The translations under genes were made by a program, and so were the position numbers. From WHSW01 sp963742205 (lineage in GTDB: Bacteria; Actinomycetota; Thermoleophilia; Solirubrobacterales; 70-9), in the NCBI GenBank assembly GCA_963742205.1, contig CAVUKZ010000009.1, positions 124,001 to 188,000 on the forward strand: a stretch of 64,000 nucleotides of DNA, given 5' to 3'. Shown piece by piece: positions 1 through 8,484 of the stretch (positions are counted from its first letter, which is position 1; each line of letters starts with the position of its first letter). The notes beneath the pieces were generated by a model. It saw only the letters and a program-made list of their open reading frames with translations. It did no database searches and was not told where the DNA came from.

Positions 1-472
1 CTCGCGCAACGTGATCATGGCCGCCGAGGAGGCGGCGCGGCTGGCGGCCAGAGCCGGCCGGGAGGTCGTCGTCGTCGGCGCCGAGACGCAGCAGGCCGGC
101 CTCGCGGCGATGGTCGAGTTCGATCCCCACGCCGACGCGGCCGAGAACGCCGAGCGCCTGGAGGCGGGCCTCGCCGGCGTACGGGTGGGCGCCGTCGCCC
201 CCGCGGCGCGCGACGACGCGGAGGGGCGCTTCCGCCGCGGCGATTCGGTCGGCTTCGCCGAGAACCGGATCGTCGCCTGGGGCGGCGCCGGCTCGACCCT
301 GGTCGAGACGCTCGCGGAGCTCGCCGACGGCGCCGAGATCGTGACCGTGATCGAGGGCGCCGAGGCGCCGATCGCACTCGACGAGCTGGACATCTCGCTC
401 CCGAACGGCGCCGAGATCGAGCTGCGCCGCGGGGGCACGCCGAACTATTCCTGGCTGATCGCCGCCCAGTAG
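1..472 (+). CDS. DAK2-domain fatty acid kinase-like protein (FakA/YloV family), C-terminal part
   Basis: Open from the first base of the window (reading frame begins at base 2) to TAG at 470-472, so only the last 156 residues or so are present and the kinase domain lies upstream. The visible part matches the C-terminal region of FakA/YloV proteins: an 'RNVIMAAEEAA' segment, a 'QAGLAAMVEFDP' segment, then a 'GDSVGFAENRIVAWG' strand and a closing 'PNYSWLIAAQ'. In bacteria that have it, FakA phosphorylates fatty acids bound by FakB (DegV-like) proteins. Its place just upstream of recG is the usual one in Gram-positive bacteria, which supports the call. The start cannot be judged here. Confidence 0.8.
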   Translation, partial: SRNVIMAAEEAARLAARAGREVVVVGAETQQAGLAAMVEFDPHADAAENAERLEAGLAGVRVGAVAPAARDDAEGRFRRGDSVGFAENRIVAWGGAGSTLVETLAELADGAEIVTVIEGAEAPIALDELDISLPNGAEIELRRGGTPNYSWLIAAQ

Positions 473-482
473 CGGCCGCCGC

Positions 483-1209
483 GTGGCCCTGCTCGACGAC
501 GTGCTCGAGGCCCATGGCGGCGCCGAACGCTGGGCCCGCGCGAGCCGCGTCCGCGCCCGGATCCAGCTCCGGCGGCCTCCTGCTCGAGACCAAGGCCCGA
601 CAGCTGCGCGGCGGCGCGGTGCTCGAGATCGGGATCGGAGAACCCTGGGGAACCGGGGTCGCCGACGCCGAGCCGGGGCGCCGCACCGTCTTCGACCACG
701 GCGCCGTTCGGATCGAGACGAGCGACGGCGAGCCGCTCGAGTCGAGGCTCGACCCGCGACCCATGTTCTTCGGGCGCACCGGCGTCCGCCGAGCCCTCCG
801 CTGGGACAACCTCGACGCGGTCTACTTCGCCGGCTATGCGTGGTGGAACTACCTCAACGCGCCCTATCTGCTCACCCGGGAGGGAGTGCGGGTGCGCGAG
901 GTCGAGCCCTGGCGGGAGGGGCAGGAGACCTGGCGCCGGCTCGAGGCCGAGTTCCCCGCGGACATCGACACCCACTGCGCGCGCCAGACCTTCTACTACG
1001 ACCGCGAGCTCCGCCTGCGCCGCCACGACTACACGGCCGAGGTCGTCGGCCGCTGGGCGCACGCCGCCCACATGTGCGCCGACCATGTCGAGGTCGGGGG
1101 CTTGGTGTTTCCGACCAGGCGCCGCGTCGTGCCGCGGGGGCCCGGCAACCGACCGCTGCCGTTCCCTACGCTGGTGGCCCTGCAGCTCTCGGAGATCGAG
1201 GTTCAATGA
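483..1209 (+). pseudogene. Conserved hypothetical protein, interrupted by a +1 frameshift
   Basis: From GTG 483 one frame gives 'LLDDVLEAHGGAERWARASRVRARI'-like sequence in pieces; near base 564 the continuation ('SGGLLLETKAR', then 'YFAGYAWWNYL', 'EFPADIDTHC', 'FPTRRRVVPRG') moves to the next frame and runs to TGA 1207-1209. Joining them needs one base skipped at about 562-567. The joined product of about 240 residues resembles a family of actinobacterial hypotheticals of unknown function. An internal ATG at 514 lies in the downstream frame and could give a shorter intact protein. Its stop overlaps the start of the next gene (ATGA). Whether the shift is a sequencing error or real decay cannot be told. 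Confidence 0.55.
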
Positions 1210-2012
1210 ACGGCTCGCAACCCGTCCTCTGGCACATCCCCGTCTCGCACTACAGCGAGAAGGCCCGCTGGGCGCTGGCCCACAAGGGGGTCGAACACGA
1301 GCGCCGCGCGCCGCTTCCGGGCGCCCATATGGCGATCGCCCTCTGGCTCACCCGCGGGCAGCAAAAGACCTTTCCCGTGCTGCAGCTCGACGGCCGCAAC
1401 ATCGGCGACTCGACCGCGGTCATCGAGGCGCTGGAGACGCGCTGGCCCGACGCGCCGCTCTATCCCGAGGATCCCGCTGAGCGCCGCCGCGCGCTCGAGC
1501 TCGAGGACCACTTCGACGAGCACGTCGGACCGCAGGTCAGGCTGCTCGGCTGGCATGAGCTGCGCAAGGACCCCGAGCTCATCGCCGACGTTTCCGAGGC
1601 CATGAGCCCCGCGCCGCTGCGCAAGCTCCCCGGCTCGCGGGCCTTTGCCGGGCGCTTCGGCACCACCTTCACCCAGCTCCGCTACCGGGTCGCCTCCGAC
1701 GAGGCCGCCGCAGACGCGCGCCGTGACGTGCTCGCGGCGTTCGATCGGCTGGAGGAAGAGCTCGACTCCTCGGGCGGCGAGTACCTGGCGGGCGACCGGT
1801 TCTCGGTCGCCGACCTCACCGCCGCCGCCCTGCTCTACCCGATCATCGACCCGCCCGAGGGGCCGCAGATCCTCCCGGACGAGCCGCCGGCCGGGTTCGC
1901 GGCGTTCCAGGAGTCGGTCGCCGACCGGCCCGGGTACAAGTGGGTCGCGGAGATGTTCCGCAAGCACCGCAAGCCGGCCGCCACCGCGGCCGCCGGCGCC
2001 AGCGCCGCCTAG
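1206..2012 (+). CDS. Glutathione S-transferase-like protein
   Basis: 268 residues from ATG 1206, which overlaps the stop of the preceding gene. The N-terminus 'LWHIPVSHYSEKARWAL' is the thioredoxin-fold opening of GST proteins with the Ser/Tyr-x-x-K pattern, followed by 'KTFPVLQLDG' (cis-Pro loop) and 'IGDSTAVIEALE'. The C-terminal helical domain holds 'YLAGDRFSVADLTAAALL', the GST capping-box region. The tail after about residue 255 is Ala/Pro rich. Actinobacteria usually make mycothiol rather than glutathione, so the thiol partner and substrate are unknown. The same frame stays open upstream to base 483, but that stretch is the first frame of the neighbour and not a fused domain. Confidence 0.75.
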   Translation: MNGSQPVLWHIPVSHYSEKARWALAHKGVEHERRAPLPGAHMAIALWLTRGQQKTFPVLQLDGRNIGDSTAVIEALETRWPDAPLYPEDPAERRRALELEDHFDEHVGPQVRLLGWHELRKDPELIADVSEAMSPAPLRKLPGSRAFAGRFGTTFTQLRYRVASDEAAADARRDVLAAFDRLEEELDSSGGEYLAGDRFSVADLTAAALLYPIIDPPEGPQILPDEPPAGFAAFQESVADRPGYKWVAEMFRKHRKPAATAAAGASAA

Positions 2013-2018
2013 ACCGCC

Positions 2019-2495
2019 TCAGGCGATCTCGACGATCGCCTCGACCTCGACCGGGACGTCGAACGGCAGCTTGTGCGCGCCGATCGCCGACCGCGCATGG
2101 CGCCCGGCGGGATCGCCCCAGACCTCGAGCACGAGGTCGGTGAAGCCGTTGATCACGGCGGGCGGCTTGTCGAAGTCGTCCGCGCACTGGACCAGGCCGA
2201 GCGCCTTGACCCAGCTCGTGACGCGATCGAGGTCGCCGAGCTCCTGCTCGAGCGAGGCGAAGATCGAGAGCCCGGTCAGGCGCGCCGCCTCGTAGCCCTG
2301 CTCGACCTCGAGCCCCGACCCGACGCGCCCCGTCATCAGCACGTCCGCGCCGTCGACCGGCAGGTGCCCGGAGATGTAGGCGAGGTTGCCGCTTACGTGC
2401 ACGAGGTCGAAGGGGAACTGGACCCCGGGCGGCGGCGCAAACGGCCGCGGCAGCTCCAGCTCGAGCTCGGTGAGCCTGTCTGCGATTCGTCCCAT
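2019..2495 (-). CDS. RidA family protein
   Basis: 158 residues, convergent with the GST-like gene. It matches the long-form Rid/YjgF family: 'FDLVHVSGNLAYISGHLPVD' near the start, 'EQELGDLDRVTSWVKALGLV' in the middle, and 'GRHARSAIGAHKLPFDVPVEVEAI' at the end, where the Arg before the 'S-A-I-G' strand matches the carboxylate-binding Arg of RidA-type enamine/imine deaminases. RidA proteins form trimers that hydrolyse reactive 2-aminoacrylate, but this subgroup is not assigned to one substrate. It is divergent from recG with a short spacer of about 28 bp. Confidence 0.85.
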   Translation of the reverse strand: MGRIADRLTELELELPRPFAPPPGVQFPFDLVHVSGNLAYISGHLPVDGADVLMTGRVGSGLEVEQGYEAARLTGLSIFASLEQELGDLDRVTSWVKALGLVQCADDFDKPPAVINGFTDLVLEVWGDPAGRHARSAIGAHKLPFDVPVEVEAIVEIA

Positions 2496-2508
2496 CCCGG
2501 GCGGAATC

Positions 2509-2514
2509 TAGCCT
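2509..2514 (+). promoter_or_regulatory. Putative -10 element of recG (leaderless)
   Basis: TAGCCT ends 9 bases before the GTG at 2524, so transcription would begin at or next to the start codon. No Shine-Dalgarno sequence precedes the start and no clear -35 box is seen. Confidence 0.4.
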
Positions 2515-2523
2515 GTTGGCGAA

Positions 2524-4743
2524 GTGAGCACTAAGGCGCCTCAACAGCGGCGCGGCTCGGCTACGCCTCGTATGCCCCGCGCGATCGGCACCGGCTCCGA
2601 GCAGGACCTCGCTGGGCTGCGCGCGGCGCAACTGCGCTCGATGCCGAGGCCGAGCCGGCTGACCGCCCCGGTGGCCTCCCTGTCCGGCGTCGGCCCGCGG
2701 TTGGCGGCGGCGGCGGTCGAGATCGGGATCGAGACGCTGTCGGACCTGCTGTGGCACGTCCCGCACGGGCACCGCGACCGGGCCGGGGTGCGCGAGGTCG
2801 CCGATCTGCGAATCGGCGAGGAGGCGACGGTGATGGTCAACGTGCGCTCCGCACGCGTGCGCCCCACCAGGCGGCGCAACCTGCGCCTCGTCGAGGCGGC
2901 GGTCGCCGACGACAGCGGGCCGATGAAGGCGGTGTGGTTCAACCAGACCTACCTCGCCGAGCGCCTGCAGCCGGGAACGCGACTGCTGCTGAACGGCAAA
3001 CTCGACCGCTCCGGCTTTCGCGTCGCCACGCACGAGGTGGTCTCCGGCGGGCGGGCCGGGTCGGGGCCCGCGGGACTGCACACGACCGGCATCGTCCCCG
3101 TCCACAACGCCAGCGCGAGGCTCTCGGCCAACCGCCTGCGCGAGTGGGTGTGGCAGACGGTCGACCGGGCGACGGACGCGATCGAGCCGCTGCCCGCCGA
3201 GCTGCGCGTTCGCCGCGGGCTCCCGAGCGAGGCCGATGCGCTGCGCAGCGCGCACTTTCCCGACTCGCCGACCGAGGGGCGCGCGGCGCGCGACCGGCTG
3301 GCGTTCGAGGAGCTTTGCCTGCATCAGGCCGCGCTGGCGATGCGCCGCGGGGCCAACCGCGACGGGCGCTCCGCCGTCGAGATCAGGCCCACGGGCGAGC
3401 TGGTCGATCGCTGGCTCGCCTCGCTGCCGTTCGAGCCCACGGGCGACCAGCGGCGGTCGTTCGAGGAGATCGACGCCGACCTCGCGGCGGGGCGCCCGAT
3501 GCAGCGACTGCTGATGGGGGAGGTGGGATCGGGCAAGACGGTGGTCGCGGTGTTCGCGATGCTGCGCGCGCTCGCGGCCGGTTACCAGGCGGCGATGATG
3601 GCGCCGACGGAGACGCTCGCCGAGCAACACGCCACGACCCTCGGGACGCTCCTCGGCGGCGAGGCGATCCCGTTCGCCCTGCTCACCGGCGCGACGCCGG
3701 CGGCGCGCCGGCGCGAGACGCTCGACCGCCTGCGCACCGGCGAGCTGGGGCTGGTCGTCGGCACCCACGCGCTGCTCGAGCCCGACGTCGAGTTCGCGCG
3801 GCTCGCGGTCGCCGTGGTCGACGAGCAGCACCGCTTCGGCGTGCGCCAGCGCGCGGCGCTCGACGCGAAGGGCGGCGCCGACTCCCGCCCGCACACCCTG
3901 CACATGACCGCGACCCCGATCCCACGCACGCTCTCGCTCACCGCGTACGGCGACCTGGACACCACGACGATCCGCGAGCTGCCCGCCGGGCGCCAGCCGG
4001 TGAGGACCTGGGTGGTGGGCGAGGAGAAGCGCGCCGGCGCCTACGGGTTCATCCGCGACCGGCTGCGAGAGGGCCGCCAGGCCTACGTGGTCTGCCCGCT
4101 CGTCTCCGACTCGGAGAAGCTGCGCGCGAAGGCGGCGAGCGCCGAGGCGGAGCGCCTGCGCGCCGGCGAGCTGGCCGACTTCCGAGTCGGCCTGCTGCAC
4201 GGGCAGATGTCGTCGCCGGAGAAGGCGGCGGCGATGGAGGAGTTCGTCTCCGGTCGCACCGACGTGCTGGTCGCGACCACGGTGATCGAGGTCGGGATCG
4301 ACGTCCCGAACGCGACCGTGATGCTGATCGAGGGCGCGGAGCGCTTCGGCCTCTCCCAGCTCCACCAGCTCCGCGGCCGCGTCGGCCGCGGCGCGCACGA
4401 GAGCCATTGCATCCTCTTCGCGGACCTCGACACCCAGCTCGCCAAACGGCGCATGGAGGCGATCGAGGGCACCGGCGACGGCTTCGAGCTCGCCGAGACC
4501 GACCTGCTGCTGCGCGGGGAGGGGGAGATCCTCGGCACGCTGCAGTCCGGGCTGCCGCGCTACCGGGTGGCCGAGCTGCCCGAGGACGCCGAGCTGCTCG
4601 CCGCCGCCCGCGCCGAGGTGATCGAACTGCTCGAACGCCACGGCAGCCTCGACGTGCCCGAGCTCGGCCCGCTGGTGGACGCGGCGCGGGAGCAATTCGG
4701 GGACGAACGAGGGATCGCTGCAGAGGCACCGACGCAGCAGTGA
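2524..4743 (+). CDS. recG: ATP-dependent DNA helicase RecG
   Basis: 739 residues. RecG remodels stalled forks and branched DNA. The N-terminal wedge/OB region includes 'LLWHVPHGHRDR' at about residues 78-89. The helicase core has Walker A GEVGSGKT at 332-339, the RecG-type box II 'DEQH' at 433-436 and motif III 'TATP' at 462-465, followed by 'ATTVIEVGIDVPNA' and 'QLRGRVGRG' in the second RecA domain. The first 39 residues are of low complexity and unlike the family; ATG 2572 or ATG 2641 ('MPRPSRLTAPVASLSGVG') are alternatives, but the TAGCCT box just before GTG 2524 favours the long form. The stop overlaps the rsmD start. Confidence 0.93.
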   Translation: MSTKAPQQRRGSATPRMPRAIGTGSEQDLAGLRAAQLRSMPRPSRLTAPVASLSGVGPRLAAAAVEIGIETLSDLLWHVPHGHRDRAGVREVADLRIGEEATVMVNVRSARVRPTRRRNLRLVEAAVADDSGPMKAVWFNQTYLAERLQPGTRLLLNGKLDRSGFRVATHEVVSGGRAGSGPAGLHTTGIVPVHNASARLSANRLREWVWQTVDRATDAIEPLPAELRVRRGLPSEADALRSAHFPDSPTEGRAARDRLAFEELCLHQAALAMRRGANRDGRSAVEIRPTGELVDRWLASLPFEPTGDQRRSFEEIDADLAAGRPMQRLLMGEVGSGKTVVAVFAMLRALAAGYQAAMMAPTETLAEQHATTLGTLLGGEAIPFALLTGATPAARRRETLDRLRTGELGLVVGTHALLEPDVEFARLAVAVVDEQHRFGVRQRAALDAKGGADSRPHTLHMTATPIPRTLSLTAYGDLDTTTIRELPAGRQPVRTWVVGEEKRAGAYGFIRDRLREGRQAYVVCPLVSDSEKLRAKAASAEAERLRAGELADFRVGLLHGQMSSPEKAAAMEEFVSGRTDVLVATTVIEVGIDVPNATVMLIEGAERFGLSQLHQLRGRVGRGAHESHCILFADLDTQLAKRRMEAIEGTGDGFELAETDLLLRGEGEILGTLQSGLPRYRVAELPEDAELLAAARAEVIELLERHGSLDVPELGPLVDAAREQFGDERGIAAEAPTQQ

Positions 4744-5282
4744 GGGCGTGGTGGGTGGCCGGTCGTCTCGGCGGGCGGACGCTGCGGTCGCCGCCCGCGA
4801 AGTCCAAGGAGATCCGGCCGACCTCCGATCGGGCTCGCGAGACGCTGTTCTCGATCCTCGGCGACGTCTCGGACCTGAGCGTGCTCGACCTGTTCTGCGG
4901 CACGGGCGCGCTGGCGATCGAGGCGATCTCGCGCGGCGCGGACTCCGCCGTGCTCGTCGACCGCTCGACCGCGCTGGCGAAGCGCAACGTCACGGAGCTC
5001 GGGATCGCCAACCGCTGCGAGCTCGTGCGTTCGGACGCGATCCGCTTCCTGGAGCGCACCGAGGAGCGTTTCGGGCTCGTGTTCTGCGACCCGCCTTATA
5101 AACTCGCCGACCCGCTTGAGCCGAAGCTCGTCCAACACCTCCCGCCGCGTCTCGCCCGATACGCACGGCTCGTGGTCGAGAGCCCCGCGCGCCGACCGCT
5201 CGCGATCGAGGCGCCGAAGCTCGAGCTCGAGGCCGAGCGCCGGATCGGCGAGGCGCTGATCAAGGTCTACCGCAGGAGCTAG
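4740..5282 (+). CDS. rsmD: 16S rRNA (guanine966-N2)-methyltransferase RsmD
   Basis: 180 residues from GTG 4740, whose last two bases belong to the recG stop, so the genes are translationally coupled. The SAM-binding motif 'VLDLFCGTGALAIEAISRG' and the catalytic 'DPPY' tetrapeptide ('LVFCDPPYKL') are those of RsmD, and 'RPTSDRARETLFSILG' is the family's N-terminal signature. It methylates G966 of 16S rRNA in the 30S subunit. The recG-rsmD-coaD order is common in Gram-positive bacteria. GTG 4755 is a less likely alternative start. Confidence 0.93.
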   Translation: MRAWWVAGRLGGRTLRSPPAKSKEIRPTSDRARETLFSILGDVSDLSVLDLFCGTGALAIEAISRGADSAVLVDRSTALAKRNVTELGIANRCELVRSDAIRFLERTEERFGLVFCDPPYKLADPLEPKLVQHLPPRLARYARLVVESPARRPLAIEAPKLELEAERRIGEALIKVYRRS

Positions 5283-5285
5283 ACG

Positions 5286-5786
5286 ATGGCCACCGACGAG
5301 CGGACCGTGATCTGCCCGGGCAGCTACGACCCGGTCACCAATGGGCACCTGGACATCATCGGGCGCGCCTCGCGCGTCTTCGATCGGGTGATCGTCGGCG
5401 TCGTCGGTCAGGGGATCCGCAAGTCGAAGACGATGTTCACGGCCGAGGAGCGGCGGGACTTCCTGGTCGAGGCCACCGGCCAGCTCGCCAACGTCGAGAT
5501 CGAGATCTTCAGCAACCTGCTGGTCGAGTTCGCGCGCGAGCGCGGCGCCCGGGTGATCCTCAAGGGTCTGCGGGCGATCTCGGACTTCGAGTACGAGCTC
5601 GAGATGAACCAGCTCAACCGCAAGCTGTCGCCGGAGATCGAGTCCATGTACGTGTTCGCGTCGCCCGATTACAGCTTCCTCTCCTCGACCGGCGTCAAGG
5701 AGATGGCGACGTTCGGCGGCGACGTCCGCGACCTCGTGCCGCCCGCCGTGGCGGCGGCGCTCTCCGAGCGTGCCCTGCGCACGTAG
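5286..5786 (+). CDS. coaD: Phosphopantetheine adenylyltransferase
   Basis: 166 residues, the normal length for CoaD. It carries the nucleotidyltransferase motif 'GSYDPVTNGH' (TNGH at 18-21) and the C-terminal 'SFLSSTGVKE' (ISSTxVR/K equivalent) that contacts ATP. It adenylates 4'-phosphopantetheine in coenzyme A synthesis and is cytoplasmic. It follows rsmD after three bases, in one transcription unit. Confidence 0.95.
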   Translation: MATDERTVICPGSYDPVTNGHLDIIGRASRVFDRVIVGVVGQGIRKSKTMFTAEERRDFLVEATGQLANVEIEIFSNLLVEFARERGARVILKGLRAISDFEYELEMNQLNRKLSPEIESMYVFASPDYSFLSSTGVKEMATFGGDVRDLVPPAVAAALSERALRT

Positions 5787-5801
5787 CGGACGCCCGAGGC
5801 G

Positions 5802-5825
5802 CGCCAGACCCCGCGCGGGGCCTGG
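5802..5825 (+). terminator. GC-rich hairpin after coaD
   Basis: GCCAG-A-CCCC, loop GCGC, GGGG-C-CTGGC: a 9-bp stem with one A/C mismatch just downstream of coaD. There is no T-run, so it is terminator-like rather than a canonical intrinsic terminator. Confidence 0.4.
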
Positions 5826-5911
5826 CCGTGGGCAGGAGCTTGCATCCTGTTGCAGAAACTCGTCTCCAGCAGCCCTTCTTTGCGCCGCCGCGTAAGCTTC
5901 CACAACCTCTT

Positions 5912-6379
5912 ATGGACGTCCTGGTCCTCATAGACAAGCTCGATGACCTGATCCACAACGCGCGTCCCGTGCCGTTGACGGATCAGGTGCGCGTCGATCG
6001 CGAGGAGATCTACGACCTGCTCGACCAGATGCGGGCCACGATCCCCGAGGAGATCAAGCAGGCGCGCTGGATCGTCAAGGAGCGCCAGGAGATGCTCGCC
6101 GAGGCCAAGCGCGAGGCGGAGCGCGTCGTCAAGGAGGCGCGCGACCAGCAGGAGAGGCTGATCTCCGGCGAGGAGGTCTACCGTCAGGCCGAGCGCGCCG
6201 CCGAGGAGATCATCGAGGACGCGCGCGAGACCGAGCGCCAGATCCGTCTCGGCGCCGAGGACTACGCGGACGAGATCCTCTCGACGCTCGAGGTCAACCT
6301 CGAGAAGTTCCTCTCGGCCGTGCAGCGCGGTCGCGACCGGCTCGCCGGCCGCGACGACGAGCCGGTCGAAGTCGGCTAG
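5912..6379 (+). CDS. Coiled-coil protein, ATP synthase B-subunit-like/DivIVA-like
   Basis: 155 residues from ATG 5912 ('MDVLVLIDKLDDLIHNARPVP'). After a short N-terminal segment the protein is almost entirely charged helix (about residues 40-140, rich in E, R, K and A), including 'VKERQEMLAEAKREAERVVKEA', a pattern shared with F0 subunit-b and DivIVA-type coiled coils. Such a gene often sits between coaD and yceD/rpmF in actinobacteria, and its role is not established. No membrane segment is seen, so it is not a true ATP synthase subunit. The frame extends upstream to ATG 5828, but that extension lacks helical character. Confidence 0.7.
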   Translation: MDVLVLIDKLDDLIHNARPVPLTDQVRVDREEIYDLLDQMRATIPEEIKQARWIVKERQEMLAEAKREAERVVKEARDQQERLISGEEVYRQAERAAEEIIEDARETERQIRLGAEDYADEILSTLEVNLEKFLSAVQRGRDRLAGRDDEPVEVG

Positions 6380-6390
6380 CGCTTAGGTTT

Positions 6391-6410
6391 CCTCCCGGTC
6401 TACCGGGAGG
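6391..6410 (+). promoter_or_regulatory. Hairpin covering the ribosome-binding site of the next gene
   Basis: CCTCCCGG-TCTA-CCGGGAGG is a perfect 8-bp hairpin. Its 3' arm contains GGGAGG (6405-6410), the Shine-Dalgarno sequence five bases before GTG 6416. Pairing would hide the site. With no T-run it is less likely to be only a terminator. Confidence 0.55.
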
Positions 6411-6415
6411 TTCAC

Positions 6416-7117
6416 GTGAGCGAGCGGTGGTTCTCCGACGAGGAGCTGGCCGAGATGTCCCGGCCGACGATGGAGCGCGCGATCGAGGCGATCGAAGCCG
6501 GTGATCTCGACGAGGCGAAGCGGCTCTGCGAGGCGATGAAGTGGGAGTCGCAGTTCATGCACGACCTGCTCGTCGACGGCGTCGCCGGGTTGATCTCGTT
6601 CGTCAAGAGCAAGCTCGGCGACGATGGCGTGGAGGAGGCCTGGGAGTACTCGCTCGAGCGCAGTTGGAAAAAGCCGGTTGAGACGATCGACAAGCTCGAC
6701 CGCAAGGTCGTCGCCGAATCGCTCGCCGCGACGTGGCGCGCCCACTCGACCTCGGGCGTCGGGCCGAACCCCGGCGCGTTCGAGATCGCGGAAGACGACG
6801 AGAAGCTCACGTTCACGATGAACCCGTGCGGGTCGGGACAGAGGCTGTGGCGCAACCGCCGCTACGGCCCCGACGGCTGGGGGGTCACCGACGAGGCCCA
6901 CACGTGGAGCTACGGACGCGAGGGCTTCCCGCTCTACTGCACCCACTGCGCGTTCATGAACGAGGCCCTCCCGATCCGCTGGATCGGCTACCCGGTCTAC
7001 CCGTCCGACCCGCCGGAGGACTTCGACCACGATCCGTGCGTCTGGCACTGGTACAAGGACCCGGCGGACATCCCGGAGCGCCACTTCTCGCGGCATGGGC
7101 TCGAGCGCGGCGATTGA
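6416..7117 (+). CDS. Conserved hypothetical protein with Cys/Trp-rich C-terminal half
   Basis: 233 residues from GTG 6416 with a strong Shine-Dalgarno. The N-terminal half is helical ('MERAIEAIEAGDLDEAKRL'); the C-terminal half has 'NPCGSGQRLW', 'CTHCAFMNEA' and 'HDPCVWHWYKDPADIP', giving several Cys and His that could bind a metal or form an active site. I do not recognise a firm family; a distant likeness to L-2-amino-thiazoline-4-carboxylate hydrolase-type folds is only a guess. It overlaps the following phosphotransferase gene by 23 bp, which suggests one operon. Confidence 0.7.
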   Translation: MSERWFSDEELAEMSRPTMERAIEAIEAGDLDEAKRLCEAMKWESQFMHDLLVDGVAGLISFVKSKLGDDGVEEAWEYSLERSWKKPVETIDKLDRKVVAESLAATWRAHSTSGVGPNPGAFEIAEDDEKLTFTMNPCGSGQRLWRNRRYGPDGWGVTDEAHTWSYGREGFPLYCTHCAFMNEALPIRWIGYPVYPSDPPEDFDHDPCVWHWYKDPADIPERHFSRHGLERGD

Positions 7118-8089
7118 CCCGCCCGATCCGGACGCCGTCCGCGCCGCGCTGGCCGCGGTCGGCGAGGACCCCGGCCCGGTCGAGCTGAGCGAGATCGAGG
7201 GCGGCGCCTCGCGGCAGACGTTCCTGGTCGCGGCGCACGAGCGGGCCTCGCTGGGTGATCCGTCGCGAGCCCGCGGCCGGGATGTCGTTCAACTCGCTCG
7301 AGGTCGAGCTCGCGGCGATCGCCGCCGCCGATCTCGCCGGCGTCGCGGTGGCCCCGACGGTTCGCTTCGAGCCCGCGGGCGGTCGCTTTGGCGCCGGTGC
7401 GGGATACGCGATGGAGTTCGTCGCCGGAACCTCCGTCGCCCCGCGGGTGCTGCGGCGTGACGAGCTCGCCGCCGCGCGCGAGCGACTCCCGGAACAGCTC
7501 GCGGCGGCGCTCGCCCAGACGCACAGCGTCGAGCCCGGCGCGGTCGAGGGGCTCGCCGGGGGAGAGGGCGACCCGGCGCTCGAGGCGTGCGAGCTGTGGG
7601 AGGCGGAGCTCGACAGGATCGGCGAGCCGTTGCCGGCGATCGAGGCCGGTCTGCGCTGGCTGCGCCTCAACGCGCCGCCGGCGGCGAAGCCGCGACTCGT
7701 CCACGGCGACTTCAGGCTCGGCAACGTGATCGTCGACGAGCACGGGCTCGCCGCGGTGATCGACTGGGAGCTGTGCCACGCCGGCGACCCGGTCGAGGAT
7801 CTCGCCTGGCTCTGCATCCGCTCGTGGCGCTTCGGCAACGACGACCTGCCGGTCGCCGGCGTCGGTGAGTTGGAGCCCTTCCTCGCTGCCTACGAGAGCG
7901 CCGGCGGCAACCGCCCCGACCCAGATCGCTGGCGGTGGTGGTCGGCCATGGGCAACGTCAAGTGGGCGGTGATCTGCGCTCGCCAGGCGCACGACCACCT
8001 CACCGGGCGCCCGGCCCTCGGCCGAGCTCGCCTCGCTGGGGCGCAGGATCTGCGAGCCGGAGTGGGACCTCCTGGAGCTGGTGGGCTGA
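7095..8089 (+). pseudogene. Aminoglycoside phosphotransferase (APH)-family protein with two +1 frameshifts
   Basis: Three frames together spell one phosphotransferase. The first (from ATG 7095) gives 'VELSEIEGGASRQTFLVAAHERASL'. Near 7250-7255 the sequence moves one frame ('VIRREPAAGMSFNSLEVE'), and this frame carries the catalytic loop 'LVHGDFRLGNVIVDEHG' and 'VIDWELCHAGDPVEDLAWL' (brenner D and DFG-like D). Near 8013-8018 it moves again to 'SAELASLGRRICEPEWDLLELVG' and stops at TGA 8087-8089. Homologues beside DUF6285 genes occur with acyl-CoA dehydrogenases. Either the copy is decaying or the assembly has two single-base insertions. Confidence 0.65.
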
Positions 8090-8484
8090 TGCAGGATCGG
8101 CCGACCGCCCCCGAGCTGCTCGATGCGATGGCCGCGGACCTGTTCGGCAGGGTGCGCGAGTGGGTGCCGCGCGAGCGGCGATTTCAGATCCTGGTGCTGG
8201 CGAACCTGTGCGCGGTGCTGGCCCGCGAGCTGCGCGCCGGAGCCGAGCCGTCGCTCGCCGATGCCCGCCTCTTCCGCGAGCTGCTGCGCATGCCGATCGA
8301 GCCGGCGATCGCACCTCACGAGGCCGATGCCGTCGCGCGCGCGACCGCGTTCGAGCTCGGCGCTGCGCTGCGCCGCGGCGAGCTCGACGACCGCCTCGAC
8401 GAGGCGATCGCCCGCCTGCGCGAGCACGTCGCCCGCAAGCTCGAGGTCGCGCGGCCGGGCTACGCGGGCGGGCCGTTGAGGTAG
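8089..8484 (+). CDS. DUF6285 domain-containing protein
   Basis: 131 residues from ATG 8089, which overlaps the phosphotransferase stop (TGATG). The sequence ('PTAPELLDAMAADLFGRVREW', 'ILVLANLCAVLARELRAG', 'LDEAIARLREHVARKLEVARPGY') matches DUF6285, a small helical family of unknown function usually encoded after an APH-family phosphotransferase and near acyl-CoA dehydrogenases. Although the frame is the same as the middle part of the phosphotransferase gene, the overlapping stop/start shows it is a separate protein. Its end overlaps the convergent TetR gene by 25 bp. Confidence 0.75.
   Translation: MQDRPTAPELLDAMAADLFGRVREWVPRERRFQILVLANLCAVLARELRAGAEPSLADARLFRELLRMPIEPAIAPHEADAVARATAFELGAALRRGELDDRLDEAIARLREHVARKLEVARPGYAGGPLR

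Noticed and set aside
483..2012. A 509-residue fusion of a hypothetical domain with the GST-like protein.
   Set aside because: The frame is open by composition; the coding signal of the first gene moves to another frame near 564, and the GST-like protein has its own coupled ATG.
7095..8484. Phosphotransferase fused to DUF6285.
   Set aside because: The apparent fusion follows from a frameshift; the third frame ends in a stop that overlaps a proper ATG for the DUF6285 protein.
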